The notes: generated from the letters alone by a model not told the origin. Shown: positions 12,101 through 26,261, counted from the first letter of the stretch. The stretch: 64,000 bases of DNA from Hydractinia symbiolongicarpus (GCF_029227915.1 NC_079876.1:39415828-39479827), one strand, 5' to 3'. Program-made: numbers and translations.

Positions 12101-13442
12101 GCTGAATAAAAGAAGTTTAATCGCCGGCAAACGAAAACCTGCGATTTCCCGTAAATCCCGGACTCGGCCCCTATAGTCGAATGTATACAAAGAAAGTACC
12201 CTGTGAGTAAACTCATTTCCGAAACGATTTTTTCAATTATCTTTTCACCACTAAAACGCATGAGACTTGCAGTTTTCAAAAATGTTTTCATTTTTGATGA
12301 GACGCTTAATAAAAGAGGTTTAATCGCCGGCAAACGAAATCCCGCGATTTCCCGTAAATCCCGGGCTTGGCCCGTATAGTCGAATGTATACAAAGAAAGT
12401 ACCCAGGGAGTAAACTCATTTCCCGAACGGTTTTTTAAATTATTTTTTCACCACTAAAACGCATGAGACTTGTAGTTTTCAAAAATGTTTTCATTTTTGA
12501 TGAGACGCTGAATAAAAGAAGTTTAATCGCCGGCAAACGAAAACCTGCGATTTCCCGTAAATCCCGGACTCGGCCCGTATAGTCGAATGTATACAAAGAA
12601 AGTACCCTGTGAGTAAACTCATTTCCCAAACGATTTTTTAAATTATTATTTCACCACTAAAACGCATGAGACTTGTAGTTTTCAAGAATATTTTCATTTT
12701 TGATGAGACGCTTTATGAAAGATGTTTAATCGCCGGCAAACGAAAACCCGAGATTTCCCGTAAATCCCGGGCTTGGCCCGTATAATCAAAAGTATACAAA
12801 GAAGGTACCCAGGGAGTAAACTCATTTCCCGAACGATTTTTTGATTTATATTTTCACGACTAAAACGCATGAGACTTGTAGTTTTCAAAAATGTTTTCAT
12901 TTTTGATGAGACGCTGAATAAAAGAAGTTTAATCGCCGGCAAACGAAAACCTGCGATTTCCCGTAAATCCCGGACTCGGCCCGTATAGTCAAAAGTATAC
13001 AAAGAAAGTACCCAGGGAGTAAACTAATTTCCCAAACGATTTTTTAAATTATTATTACACCACTAAAGCCCATGAGACTTGTAGTTTTCAAAAATGTTTT
13101 CATTTTTGATGAGACGCTGAATAAAAGAAGTTTAATCGCCGGCAAACGAAAACATGCGATTTCCCGTAAATCCCGGACTCGGCCCGTATAGTCGAATGTA
13201 TACAAAGAAAGTACCCTGTGAGTAAACTCATTTCCGAAACGATTTTTTCAATTATCTTTTCACCACTAAAACGCATGAGACTTGCAGTTTTCAAAAATGT
13301 TTTCATTTTTGATGAGACGCTTAATAAAAGAGGTTTAATCGCCGGCAAACGAAATCCCGCGATTTCCCGTAAATCCCAGGCTTGGCCCGTATAGTCGAAT
13401 GTATACTAAGAAAGTACCCAGGGAGTAAACTCATTTCCCGAA

Positions 13443-15066
13443 CGATTTTTTAAATTATTATTTCACCACTAAAGCCCATGAGACTTGTAGTTTTTAAAAA
13501 TGTTTTCATTTTTGATGAGACGTTTAATGAAAGTGGTTTAATCGCCGGCAAACGAAAACCCGCGATTTCCCGTAAATCCCGGGCTTGGCCCGTATAGTCG
13601 AATGTGTACAAAGAAAGTACCCTGTGAGTAAACTCATTTCCAGAACGATTTTTTAAATTATTTTTTCACCACTAAAACGCATAAGACTTGTAGTTTTCAA
13701 AAATGTTTTCATTTCTGATGAGACGCTGAATAAAAGAAGTTTAATCGCCGGCAAACGAAAACCCGAGATTTCCCGTAAATCCCGGGCTTGGCCCGTATAA
13801 TCAAAAGTATACAAAGATAGTACCCAGGGAGTAAACTCATTTCCCAAACGATTTTTTGATTTATATTTTCACAACTAAAACGCATGAGACTTGTAGTTTT
13901 TAAAAATGTTTTCATTTTTGATGAGACGCTGAATAAAAGAAGTTTAATCGCCGGCAAACGAAAACCAGCGATTTCCCGTAAATCCCGGACTCGGCCCGTA
14001 TAGTCAAAAGTATACAAAGAAAGTACCCAGGGAGTAAACTAATTTCCCAAACGATTTTTTAAATTATTATTTCACCACTAAAGCCCATGAGACTTGTAGT
14101 TTTTAAAAATGTTTTCATTTTTGATGAGACGTTTAATGAAAGTGGTTTAATCGCCGGCAAACGAAAACCCGCGATTTCCCGTAAATCCCGGGCTTGGCTC
14201 GTATAGTCGAATGTATACAAAGAAAGTACCCTGTGAGTAAACTCATTTCCAAAACGATTTTTTAAATTATCTTTTCACCACTAAAACGCATGAGAGTTGT
14301 AGTTTTCAAAAATGTTTTCATATTTGATGAGACGCTGAATAAAAGAAGTTTAATTGCCGGCACACGAAAACCCGCCATTTCCCGTAAACCCCAGACTCGG
14401 TCCGTATAATCAAAAGTATACAAAGAAAGTACCCAGGGAGTAAACTAATTTCCCAAACGATTTTTTAAATTATTATTTCACCACTAAAGCCCATGAGACT
14501 TGTAGTTTTTAAAAATGTTTTCATTTTTGATGAGACGTTTAATGAAAGTGGTTTAATCGCCGGCAAACGAAAACCCGCGATTTCCCGTAAATCCCGGGCT
14601 TGGCCCGTATAGTCGAATGTATACAAAGAAAGTACCCTGTGAGTAAACTCATTTCCAAAACGATTTTTTAAATTATCTTTTCACCACTAAAACGCATGAG
14701 AGTTGTAGTTTTCAAAAATGTTTTCATTTTTGATGAGACGCTGAATAAAAGAAGTTTAATCGCCGGCACACGAAAACCCGCCATTTCCCGTAAACCCCAG
14801 ACTCGGTCCGTATAATCAAAAGTATACAAAGAAAGTACCCAGGGAGTAAACTCATTTCCCGAACGATTTTTTAAATTATTTTTTCACCACTAAAACGCAT
14901 GAGACTTGTAGTTTTTAAAAATGTTTTCATTTCTGATGAGACGCTGAATAAAAGAAGTTTAATCGCCGGCAAACGAAAACCAGCGATTTCCCGTAAATCC
15001 CGGACTCGGCCCGTATAGTCAAAAGTATACAAAGAAAGTACCCAGGGAGTAAACTAATTTCCCAAA
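13443..15066 (+). repeat. 8-monomer higher-order unit, copy 1 (1,624 bp)
   Basis: At offset 1,624 it matches 15067-16585. Markers are GTCGAATGTGTACAAAG, the GATTTTTTGATTTATATTTT spacer monomer, GGCTTGGCTCGTATAG at 14190/15814, CATATTTGATG at 14319/15943 and the GAGAGTTG monomers. It contains the P-type monomers (GACGTTTAATGAAAGTGG) alternating with Q-type monomers (GAGAGTTG and GGCACACG). These dimers of 406 bp recur throughout domain C. Confidence 0.85.
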
Positions 15067-16585
15067 CGATTTTTTAAATTATTATTTCACCACTAAAGCC
15101 CATGAGACTTGTAGTTTTTAAAAATGTTTTCATTTTTGATGAGACGTTTAATGAAAGTGGTTTAATCGCCGGCAAACGAAAACCCGCGATTTCCCGTAAA
15201 TCCCGGGCTTGGCCCGTATAGTCGAATGTGTACAAAGAAAGTACCCTGTGAGTAAACTCATTTCCAGAACGATTTTTTAAATTATTTTTTCACCACTAAA
15301 ACGCATAAGACTTGTAGTTTTCAAAAATGTTTTCATTTCTGATGAGACGCTGAATAAAAGAAGTTTAATCGCCGGCAAACGAAAACCCGAGATTTCCCGT
15401 AAATCCCGGGCTTGGCCCGTATAATCAAAAGTATACAAAGATAGTACCCAGGGAGTAAACTCATTTCCCAAACGATTTTTTGATTTATATTTTCACAACT
15501 AAAACGCATGAGACTTGTAGTTTTTAAAAATGTTTTCATTTTTGATGAGACGCTGAATAAAAGAAGTTTAATCGCCGGCAAACGAAAACCAGCGATTTCC
15601 CGTAAATCCCGGACTCGGCCCGTATAGTCAAAAGTATACAAAGAAAGTACCCAGGGAGTAAACTAATTTCCCAAACGATTTTTTAAATTATTATTTCACC
15701 ACTAAAGCCCATGAGACTTGTAGTTTTTAAAAATGTTTTCATTTTTGATGAGACGTTTAATGAAAGTGGTTTAATCGCCGGCAAACGAAAACCCGCGATT
15801 TCCCGTAAATCCCGGGCTTGGCTCGTATAGTCGAATGTATACAAAGAAAGTACCCTGTGAGTAAACTCATTTCCAAAACGATTTTTTAAATTATCTTTTC
15901 ACCACTAAAACGCATGAGAGTTGTAGTTTTCAAAAATGTTTTCATATTTGATGAGACGCTGAATAAAAGAAGTTTAATTGCCGGCACACGAAAACCCGCC
16001 ATTTCCCGTAAACCCCAGACTCGGTCCGTATAATCAAAAGTATACAAAGAAAGTACCCAGGGAGTAAACTAATTTCCCAAACGATTTTTTAAATTATTAT
16101 TTCACCACTAAAGCCCATGAGACTTGTAGTTTTTAAAAATGTTTTCATTTTTGATGAGACGTTTAATGAAAGTGGTTTAATCGCCGGCAAACGAAAACCC
16201 GCGATTTCCCGTAAATCCCGGGCTTGGCCCGTATAGTCGAATGTATACAAAGAAAGTACCCTGTGAGTAAACTCATTTCCAAAACGATTTTTTAAATTAT
16301 CTTTTCACCACTAAAACGCATGAGAGTTGTAGTTTTCAAAAATGTTTTCATTTTTGATGAGACGCTGAATAAAAGAAGTTTAATCGCCGGCACACGAAAA
16401 CCCGCCATTTCCCGTAAACCCCAGACTCGGTCCGTATAATCAAAAGTATACAAAGAAAGTACCCAGGGAGTAAACTCATTTCCCGAACGATTTTTTAAAT
16501 TATTTTTTCACCACTAAAACGCATGAGACTTGTAGTTTTTAAAAATGTTTTCATTTCTGATGAGACGCTGAATAAAAGAAGTTTA
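15067..16585 (+). repeat. 8-monomer unit, copy 2
   Basis: It follows copy 1 directly. The match stops after about 16585, where this copy continues with CCCGAGATTTCCCGTAAAAC while copy 1 had CCAGCGATTTCCCG. It overlaps the first half of the 14-monomer unit listed next, so the 8-mer was extended into a larger repeat. Confidence 0.82.
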
Positions 16586-18116
16586 ATCGCCGGCAAACGA
16601 AAACCCGAGATTTCCCGTAAAACCCGGGCTTCGCCCGTATAATCAAAAGTATACAAAGATAGTACCCAGGGAGTAAACTCATTTCCCGAACGATTTTTTT
16701 ATTTATATTTTCACCACTAAAACGCATGAGACTTGTAGTTTTCAAAAATGTTTTCATTTTTGATGAGACGCTGAATAAAAGAAGTTTAATCGCCGGCAAA
16801 CGAAAACCTGCGATTTCCCGTAAATCCCGGACTTCGCCCGTATAGTCAAAAGTATACAAAGAAAGTACCCAGGGAGTAAACTAATTTCCCAAACGATTTT
16901 TAAATTATTATTTCACCACTAAAGCCCATGAGACTTGTAGTTTTTAAAAATGTTTTCATTTTTGATGAGACGCTGAATAAAAGAAGTTTAATCGCCGGCA
17001 AACGAAAACCAGCGATTTCCCGTAAATCCCGGACTCGGCCCGTATAGTCAAAAGTATACAAAGAAAGTACCCAGGGAGTAAACTAATTTCCCAAACGATT
17101 TTTTAAATTATTATTTCACCACTAAAGCCCATGAGACTTGTAGTTTTTAAAAATGTTTTCATTATTGATGAGACGTTTAATGAAAGTGGTTTAATCGCCG
17201 GCAAACGAAAACCCGCGATTTCCCGTAAATCCCGGGCTTGGCCCGTATAGTCGAATGTATACAAAGAAAGTACCCTGTGAGTAAACTCATTTCCAAAACG
17301 ATTTTTTAAATTATCTTTTCACCACTAAAACGCATGAGAGTTGTAGTTTTCAAAAGTGTTTTCATTTTTGATGAGACGCTGAATAAAAGAAGTCAATCGC
17401 CGGCACACGAAAACCCGCCATTTCCCGTAAACCCCAGACTCGGTCCGTATAATCAAAAGTATACAAAGAAAGTACCCAGGGAGTAAACTCATTTCCCGAA
17501 CGATTTTTTAAATTATTTTTTCACCACTAAAACGCATGAGACTTGTAGTTTTTAAAAATGTTTTCATTTCTGATGAGACGCTGAATAAAAGAAGTTTAAT
17601 CGCCGGCAAACGAAAACCCGAGATTTCCCGTAAATCCCGGGCTTGGCCCGTATAATCAAAAGTATACAAAGATAGTACCCAGGGAGTAAACTCATTTCCC
17701 AAACGATTTTTTGATTTATATTTTCACAACTAAAACGCATGAGACTTGTAGTTTTTAAAAATGTTTTCATTTTTGATGAGACGCTGAATAAAAGAAGTTT
17801 AATCGCCGGCAAACGAAAACCAGCGATTTCCCGTAAATCCCGGACTCGGCCCGTATAGTCAAAAGTATACAAAGAAAGTACCCAGGGAGTAAACTAATTT
17901 CCCAAACGATTTTTTAAATTATTATTTCACCACTAAAGCCCATGAGACTTGTAGTTTTTAAAAATGTTTTCATTTTTGATGAGACGTTTAATGAAAGTGG
18001 TTTAATCGCCGGCAAACGAAAACCCGCGATTTCCCGTAAATCCCGGGCTTGGCCCGTATAGTCGAATGTGTACAAAGAAAGTACTCTGTGAGTAAACTCA
18101 TTTCCAGAACGATTTT
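15277..18116 (+). repeat. 13/14-monomer higher-order repeat, copy 1 (2,840 bp, 14 monomers)
   Basis: Its monomer order is repeated at 18117 and 20755. The landmark with CCCGGGCTTCGCCCG sits at 16622, 19442 and 22090-22110, and a 1-bp-short T run (GATTTTTAAATT) lies near 16896, 19734 and 22374. One monomer near 17394 has AGTCAATCGCC (1 bp shorter than AGTTTAATCGCC). The phase chosen for the unit boundary is arbitrary. Confidence 0.88.
16625..16637. other. Short GC hairpin variant CGGGC-TTC-GCCCG (representative)
   Basis: In domain C some monomers carry CGGGC, TTC, GCCCG, a perfect 5-bp inverted repeat. Many others have CGGGC, TTG, GCCCG. The common consensus CCCGGACTCGGCCCG cannot form it. 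It also appears near 19445, 22105 and 61937. It is seen directly; any function is unknown. Confidence 0.6.
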
Positions 18117-20754
18117 TTAAATTATTTTTTCACCACTAAAACGCATAAGACTTGTAGTTTTCAAAAATGTTTTCATTTCTGATGAGACGCTGAATAAAAG
18201 AAGTTTAATCGCCGGCAAACGAAAACCCGAGATTTCCCGTAAATCCCGGGCTTGGCCCGTATAATCAAAAGTATACAAAGATAGTACCCAGGGAGTAAAC
18301 TCATTTCCCAAACGATTTTTTGATTTATATTTTCACAACTAAAACGCATGAGACTTGTAGTTTTTAAAAATGTTTTCATTTTTGATGAGACGCTGAATAA
18401 AAGAAGTTTAATCGCCGGCAAACGAAAACCAGCGATTTCCCGTAAATCCCGGACTCGGCCCGTATAGTCAAAAGTATACAAAGAAAGTACCCAGGGAGTA
18501 AACTAATTTCCCAAACGATTTTTTAAATTATTATTTCACCACTAAAGCCCATGAGACTTGTAGTTTTTAAAAATGTTTTCATTTTTGATGAGACGTTTAA
18601 TGAAAGTGGTTTAATCGCCGGCAAACGAAAACCCGCGATTTCCCGTAAATCCCGGGCTTGGCTCGTATAGTCGAATGTATACAAAGAAAGTACCCTGTGA
18701 GTAAACTCATTTCCAAAACGATTTTTTAAATTATCTTTTCACCACTAAAACGCATGAGAGTTGTAGTTTTCAAAAATGTTTTCATATTTGATGAGACGCT
18801 GAATAAAAGAAGTTTAATTGCCGGCACACGAAAACCCGCCATTTCCCGTAAACCCCAGACTCGGTCCGTATAATCAAAAGTATACAAAGAAAGTACCCAG
18901 GGAGTAAACTAATTTCCCAAACGATTTTTTAAATTATTATTTCACCACTAAAGCCCATGAGACTTGTAGTTTTTAAAAATGTTTTCATTTTTGATGAGAC
19001 GTTTAATGAAAGTGGTTTAATCGCCGGCAAACGAAAACCCGCGATTTCCCGTAAATCCCGGGCTTGGCCCGTATAGTCGAATGTATACAAAGAAAGTACC
19101 CTGTGAGTAAACTCATTTCCAAAACGATTTTTTAAATTATCTTTTCACCACTAAAACGCATGAGAGTTGTAGTTTTCAAAAATGTTTTCATTTTTGATGA
19201 GACGCTGAATAAAAGAAGTTTAATCGCCGGCACACGAAAACCCGCCATTTCCCGTAAACCCCAGACTCGGTCCGTATAATCAAAAGTATACAAAGAAAGT
19301 ACCCAGGGAGTAAACTCATTTCCCGAACGATTTTTTAAATTATTTTTTCACCACTAAAACGCATGAGACTTGTAGTTTTTAAAAATGTTTTCATTTCTGA
19401 TGAGACGCTGAATAAAAGAAGTTTAATCGCCGGCAAACGAAAACCCGAGATTTCCCGTAAAACCCGGGCTTCGCCCGTATAATCAAAAGTATACAAAGAT
19501 AGTACCCAGGGAGTAAACTCATTTCCCGAACGATTTTTTGATTTATATTTTCACCACTAAAACGCATGAGACTTGTAGTTTTCAAAAATGTTTTCATTTT
19601 TGATGAGACGCTGAATAAAAGAAGTTTAATCGCCGGCAAACGAAAACCTGCGATTTCCCGTAAATCCCGGACTTCGCCCGTATAGTCAAAAGTATACAAA
19701 GAAAGTACCCAGGGAGTAAACTAATTTCCCAAACGATTTTTAAATTATTATTTCACCACTAAAGCCCATGAGACTTGTAGTTTTTAAAAATGTTTTCATT
19801 ATTGATGAGACGTTTAATGAAAGTGGTTTAATCGCCGGCAAACGAAAACCCGCGATTTCCCGTAAATCCCGGGCTTGGCCCGTATAGTCGAATGTATACA
19901 AAGAAAGTACCCTGTGAGTAAACTCATTTCCAAAACGATTTTTTAAATTATCTTTTCACCACTAAAACGCATGAGAGTTGTAGTTTTCAAAAGTGTTTTC
20001 ATTTTTGATGAGACGCTGAATAAAAGAAGTTTAATCGCCGGCACACGAAAACCCGCCATTTCCCGTAAACCCCAGACTCGGTCCGTATAATCAAAAGTAT
20101 ACAAAGAAAGTACCCAGGGAGTAAACTCATTTCCCGAACGATTTTTTAAATTATTTTTTCACCACTAAAACGCATGAGACTTGTAGTTTTTAAAAATGTT
20201 TTCATTTCTGATGAGACGCTGAATAAAAGAAGTTTAATCGCCGGCAAACGAAAACCCGAGATTTCCCGTAAAACCCGGGCTTGGCCCGTATAATCAAAAG
20301 TATACAAAGATAGTACCCAGGAAGTAAACTCATTTCCCGAACGATTTTTTGATTTATATTTTCACCACTAAAACGCATGAGACTTGTAGTTTTCAAAAAT
20401 GTTTTCATTTTTGATGAGACGCTGAATAAAAGAAGTTTAATCGCCGGCAAACGAAAACCAGCGATTTCCCGTAAATCCCGGACTCGGCCCGTATAGTCAA
20501 AAGTATACAAAGAAAGTACCCAGGGAGTAAACTAATTTCCCAAACGATTTTTTGAATTATTATTTCACCACTAAAGCCCATGAGACTTGTAGTTTTTAAA
20601 AATGTTTTCATTTTTGATGAGACGTTTAATGAAAGTGGTTTAATCGCCGGCAAACGAAAACCCGCGATTTCCCGTAAATCCCGGGCTTGGCCCGTATAGT
20701 CGAATGTGTACAAAGAAAGTACCCTGTGAGTAAACTCATTTCCAGAACGATTTT
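18117..20754 (+). repeat. 13/14-monomer higher-order repeat, copy 2 (2,638 bp, 13 monomers)
   Basis: This copy matches copy 1 at offset 2,840 up to about 19780 and at about 2,637 afterwards. It lacks one whole monomer, the CCAGCG type found at about 16970-17170 in copy 1 and present again in copy 3. This is a clean single-monomer deletion by unequal pairing. The unit ends with a CCCAGGAAG monomer shared with copy 3. Confidence 0.88.
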
Positions 20755-23455
20755 TTAAATTATTTTTTCACCACTAAAACGCATAAGACTTGTAGTTTTC
20801 AAAAATGTTTTCATTTCTGATGAGACGCTGAATAAAAGAAGTTTAATCGCCGGCAAACGAAAACCCGAGATTTCCCGTAAATCCCGGGCTTGGCCCGTAT
20901 AATCAAAAGTATACAAAGATAGTACCCAGGGAGTAAACTCATTTCCCAAACGATTTTTTGATTTATATTTTCACAACTAAAACGCATGAGACTTGTAGTT
21001 TTTAAAAATGTTTTCATTTTTGATGAGACGCTGAATAAAAGAAGTTTAATCGCCGGCAAACGAAAACCAGCGATTTCCCGTAAATCCCGGACTCGGCCCG
21101 TATAGTCAAAAGTATACAAAGAAAGTACCCAGGGAGTAAACTAATTTCCCAAACGATTTTTTAAATTATTATTTCACCACTAAAGCCCATGAGACTTGTA
21201 GTTTTTAAAAATGTTTTCATTTTTGATGAGACGTTTAATGAAAGTGGTTTAATCGCCGGCAAACGAAAACCCGCGATTTCCCGTAAATCCTGGGCTTGGC
21301 TCGTATAGTCGAATGTATACAAAGAAAGTACCCTGTGAGTAAACTCATTTCCAAAACGATTTTTTAAATTATCTTTTCACCACTAAAACGCATGAGAGTT
21401 GTAGTTTTCAAAAATGTTTTCATATTTGATGAGACGCTGAATAAAAGAAGTTTAATTGCCGGCACACGAAAACCCGCCATTTCCCGTACACCCCAGACTC
21501 GGTCCGTATAATCAAAAGTATACAAAGAAAGTACCCAGGGAGTAAACTAATTTCCCAAACGATTTTTTAAATTATTATTTCACCACTAAAGCCCATGAGA
21601 CTTGTAGTTTTTAAAAATGTTTTCATTTTTGATGAGACGTTTAATGAAAGTGGTTTAATCGCCGGCAAACGAAAACCCGCGATTTCCCGTAAATCCCGGG
21701 CTTGGCCCGTATAGTCGAATATATACAAAGAAAGTACCCTGTGAGTAAACTCATTTCCAAAACGATTTTTTAAATTATCTTTTCACCACTAAAACGCATG
21801 AGAGTTGTAGTTTTCAAAAATGTTTTCATTTTTGATGAAACGCTGAATAAAAGAAGTTTAATCGCCGGCACACGAAAACCCGCCATTTCCCGTAAACCCC
21901 AGACTCGGTCCGTATAATCAAAAGTATACAAAGAAAGTACCCAGGGAGTAAACTCATTTCCCGAACGATTTTTTAAATTATTTTTTCACCACTAAAACGC
22001 ATGAGACTTGTAGTTTTTAAAAATGTTTTCATTTCTGATGAGACGCTGAATAAAAGAAGTTTAATCGCCGGCAAACGAAAACCCGAGAGTTCCCGTAAAA
22101 CCCGGGCTTCGCCCGTATAATCAAAAGTATACAAAGATAGTACCCAGGGAGTAAACTCATTTCCCGAACGATTTTTTGATTTATATTTTCACCACTAAAA
22201 CGCATGAGACTTGTAGTTTTCAAAAATGTTTTCATTTTTGATGAGACGCTGAATAAAAGAAGTTTAATCGCCGGCAAACGAAAACCTGCGATTTCCCGTA
22301 AATCCCGGACTTCGCCCGTATAGTCAAAAGTATACAAAGAAAGTACCCAGGGAGTAAACTAATTTCCCAAACGATTTTTAAATTATTATTTCACCACTAA
22401 AGCCCATGAGACTTGTAGTTTTTAAAAATGTTTTCATTTTTGATGAGACGCTGGATAAAAGAAGTTTAATCGCCGGCAAACGAAAACCAGCGATTTCCCG
22501 TAAATCCCGGACTCGGCCCGTATAGTCAAAAGTATACAAAGAAAGTACCCAGGGAGTAAACTAATTTCCCAAACGATTTTTTAAATTATTATTTCACCAC
22601 TAAAGCCCATGAGACTTGTAGTTTTTAAAAATGTTTTCATTATTGATGAGACGTTTAATGAAAGTGGTTTAATCGCCGGCAAACGAAAACCCGCGATTTC
22701 CCGTAAATCCCGGGCTTGGCCCGTATAGTCGAATGTATACAAAGAAAGTACCCTGTGAGTAAACTCATTTCCAAAACGATTTTTTAAATTATCTTTTCAC
22801 CACTAAAACGCATGAGAGTTGTAGTTTTCAAAAGTGTTTTCATTTTTGATGAGACGCTGAATAAAAGAAGTTTAATCGCCGGCACACGAAAACCCGCCAT
22901 TTCCCGTAAACCCCAGACTCGGTCCGTATAATCAAAAGTATACAAAGAAAGTACCCAGGGAGTAAACTCATTTCCCGAACGATTTTTTAAATTATTTTTT
23001 CACCACTAAAACGCATGAGACTTGTAGTTTTTAAAAATGTTTTCATTTCTGATGAGACGCTGAATAAAAGAAGTTTAATCGCCGGCAAACGAAAACCCGA
23101 GATTTCCCGTAAAACCCGGGCTTGGCCCGTATAATCAAAAGAATACAAAGATAGTACACAGGAAGTAAACTCATTTCCCGAACGATTTTTTGATTTATAT
23201 TTTCACCACTAAAACGCATGAGACTTGTAGTTTTCAAAAATGTTTTCATTTTTGATGAGACGCTGAATAAAAGAAGTTTAATCGCCGGCAAACGAAAACC
23301 TGCGATTTCCCGTCAATCCCGGACTTGGCCCGTAGAGTCAAAAGTATACAAAGAAAGTACCCAGGGAGTAAACTAACTTCCCAAACGATTTTTAAATTAT
23401 TATTTTACCACTAAAGCCCATGAGACTTGTAGTTTTTAAAAATGTTTTCATTTTT
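20755..23455 (+). repeat. 13/14-monomer higher-order repeat, copy 3 (decaying at the right end)
   Basis: It matches copy 2 at offset 2,638 to about 22,400, and at about 2,841 after the monomer missing from copy 2. Private substitutions include AATCCTGGGC near 21287, GATGAAACGC near 21835, CCCGAGAGTTCC near 22082 and AGAATACAAAG near 23140. After about 23455 the expected P-type monomer is replaced and the higher-order pattern ends. Confidence 0.85.
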
Positions 23456-26261
23456 GATGAGACGCTGAATAAAAGAAGTTTAATCGCCGGCAAACGAAAA
23501 CCAGCGATTTCCCGTAAATCCCAGACTCAGCCCGTATAGTCAAAAGTATACAAAGAAATTACCCAGGGAATAAACTCATTTCCCGAACGATTTTTTAAAT
23601 TATTTTTTCACCACTAAAACGCATGAGACTTGTAGTTTTCAAAAATGTTTTCATTTTTGATGAGACGCTGAATACATGAAGTTTAATCGCCGGCAAACGA
23701 AAACCTGCGATTTACCGTAAATCCCGGACTCGGTCCGTATAGTCAAAAGTATACAAAGAAAGTACCCAGGAAGTAAACTAATTTCCCAAACGATTTTTTA
23801 AATTATTATTTCACCACTAAAGCCCATGAGACTTGTAGTTTTCAAAAATGTTTTCATTTTTGATGAGACGCTGAATAAAAGAAGTTTAATCGCCGGCAAA
23901 CGAAAACCTGCGATTTCCCGTAAATCCCGGACTCGGCCCGTATAGTCGAATGTATACAAAGAAAGTACCCTGTGAGTAAACTCATTTCCGAAACAGTTTT
24001 TTAAATTATCTTTTCACCACTTAAACGCATGAGACTTGCAGTTTTCAAAAATGTTTTCATTTTTGATGAGACGCTGAATAAAAGAAGTTTAATCGCCGGC
24101 AAACGAAAACCCGCCATTACCCGTAAACCCAGAACTCGGCCCGCATAGTCAAAAGTATACAAAGAAAGTACCCAGGAAGTAAACTCATTTCCCGAACGAT
24201 TTTTTAAATTATTTTTTCACCACTAAAACGCATGAGACTTGTAGTTTTCAAAAATGTTTTCATTTTTGATGAGACGCTGAATAAAAGAAGTTTAATCGCC
24301 GGCAAACGAAAACCTGCGATTTCCCGTAAATCACGGATTCGGCCCGTATAGTCGAATGTATACAAAGAAAGTACCCTGTGAGTAAACTCATCTCCGAAAC
24401 GATTTTTTCAATTATCTTTTCACCACTAAAGCCCATGAGACTTGTAGTTTTTAAAAATGTTTTCATTTTTGATGAGACGCTGAATAAAATAAGTTTAATC
24501 GCCGGCAAACGAAAACCAGCGATTTCCCGTAAATCCCGGACTCGGCCCGTATAGTCAAAAGTATACAAAGAAAGTACACAGGGAGTAAACTCATTTCTCA
24601 AACGATTTTTTAAATTATTTTTTCACCACTAAAACGCATGAGACTTGTAGTTTTCAGAAATGTTTTCATTATTGATGAGACGTTTAATGAAAGTGGTTTA
24701 ATCGCCGGCAAACGAAAACCCGCGATTTCCCGTAAATCCCGGGCTTGGCCCGTATAGTCGAATGTATACAAAGAAAGTACCCTGTGAGTAAACTCATTTC
24801 CAAAACGATTTTTTAAATTATCTTTTCACCACTAAAACGCATGAGACTTGTAGTTTTCAAAAATGTTTTCATTTTTGATGAGACGCTGAATAAAAGAAGT
24901 TTAATCGCCGGCACACGAAAACCCGCCATTTCCCGTAAACCCCGGACTCGGTCCGTATAATCAAAAGTATACAAAGAAAGTACCCAGGGAGTAAACTCAT
25001 TTCCCGAACGATTTTTAGATTTATATTTTCACCACTAAAACGCATGAGACTTGTAGTTTTCAAAAATGTTTTCATTTTCGATGAGACGCTGAATAAAAGA
25101 AGTTTAATCGCCGGCAAACGAAAACCTGCGATTTCCCGTAAATCCCGGACTCGGCCCTTATAGTCAAAAGTATACAAAGAAAGTACCCAGGGAGTAAACT
25201 AATTTCCCAAACGATTTTTTAAATTATTATTTCACCACTAAAGCCCATGAGACTTGTAGTTTTTAAAAATGTTTTCATTTTTGATGAGACGCTGAATAAA
25301 AGAAGTTTAATCGCCGGCAAACGAAAACCAGCGATTTCCCGTAAATCCCGGACTCGGCCCGTATAGTCAAAAGTATACAAAGAAAGTACCCAGGGAGTAA
25401 ACTCATTTCTCGAACGATTTTTTAAATTATTTTTTCACCACTAAAACGCATGAGACTTGTAGTTTTCAGAAATGTTTTCATTTTTGATGAGACGCTTAAT
25501 GAAAGTGGTTTAATCGCCGGCAAACGAAAACCCGCGATTTCCCGTAAATCCCGGGCATGGCCCGTATAGTCGAATGTATACAAAGAAAGTACCCTGTGAG
25601 TAAACTCATTTCCTAAACGATTTTTTAAATTATCTTTTCACCACTAAAACGCATGAGACTTGTAGTTTTTAAAAATGTTTTCAATTTTGATGAGACGCTG
25701 AATGAAAGAAGTTTAATCGCCGCCAAACGAAAACCTGCGATTTCCCGTAAAGCCCGGACTCGGCCCGTATAGTCAAAAGTATACAAAGAAAGTACCCAGG
25801 TGGTAAACTCATTTCCCGAACGATTTTTTAAATTATTATTTCACCACTAAAGCCCATGAGACTTGTAGTTTTTAAAAATGTTTTCATTTTTGATGAGACG
25901 CTGAATAAAAGAAGTTTAATCGCCGGCAAACGAAAACCCGCGACTTCCGGTAAATCCCGGACTCGGCCCGTATAGTCAAAAGTATACAAAGAAAGTACCC
26001 AGGGAGTAAACTCATTTCCCGAACGATTTTTGAAATTATTTTTTCACCACTAAAACGCATGAGACTTGTAGTTTTCAAAAATGTTTTCATTTTTGATGAG
26101 ATGCTGAATAAAAGAAGTTTAATCACCGGCAAACGAAAACCCGCCATTTCCCGTAAACCCCGGACTCGGCCCGCATAGTCAAAAGTATACAAAGAAAGTA
26201 CCCAGGGAGTAAACTCATTTCCCGAACGGTTTTTTAATTTATTTTTTCACCACTAAAACGC
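23456..26261 (+). repeat. Domain D: about 14 mixed monomers with no long partner in the window
   Basis: The 203-bp monomers continue but no long colinear duplicate was seen. The stretch mixes types from both sides: CCAGCG and P-type monomers as in domain C (23490, 24670, 25490), TTGCAG/CCGCCATTACCC monomers as in domain A (about 24020-24150), and consensus-like monomers. Private variants include AATACATGAAG near 23671, AAACAGTTTTTT near 23992 and CGCCGCCAAACG near 25718. It looks like an older or more shuffled junction between two amplified domains. Confidence 0.75.

Larger units (their letters stand above)
8797..13440 (+). repeat. Left copy of the long-range (about 45-kb) direct duplication
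   Basis: The block aligns in the same orientation with 54311-57939. The offset is 45,514 at the left, 45,108 after a 2-monomer loss and 44,499 after a further 3-monomer loss in the right copy. Rare shared markers include CCCAGATCTCGG at 8908/54422, TACAAAGGAAGTACCC near 9143/54657, AAACAAGAAACCTGCC near 9490/55004, GAGAATCCGCG near 9698, ACGATATTTT near 10195/55709, GGCCCCTATAG near 12167 and CAAGAATATTTTC near 12683/57182. Within it, 10.66-11.38 kb and 11.27-11.98 kb are a local 3-monomer (609-bp) repeat that is single in the right copy. Confidence 0.88.
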
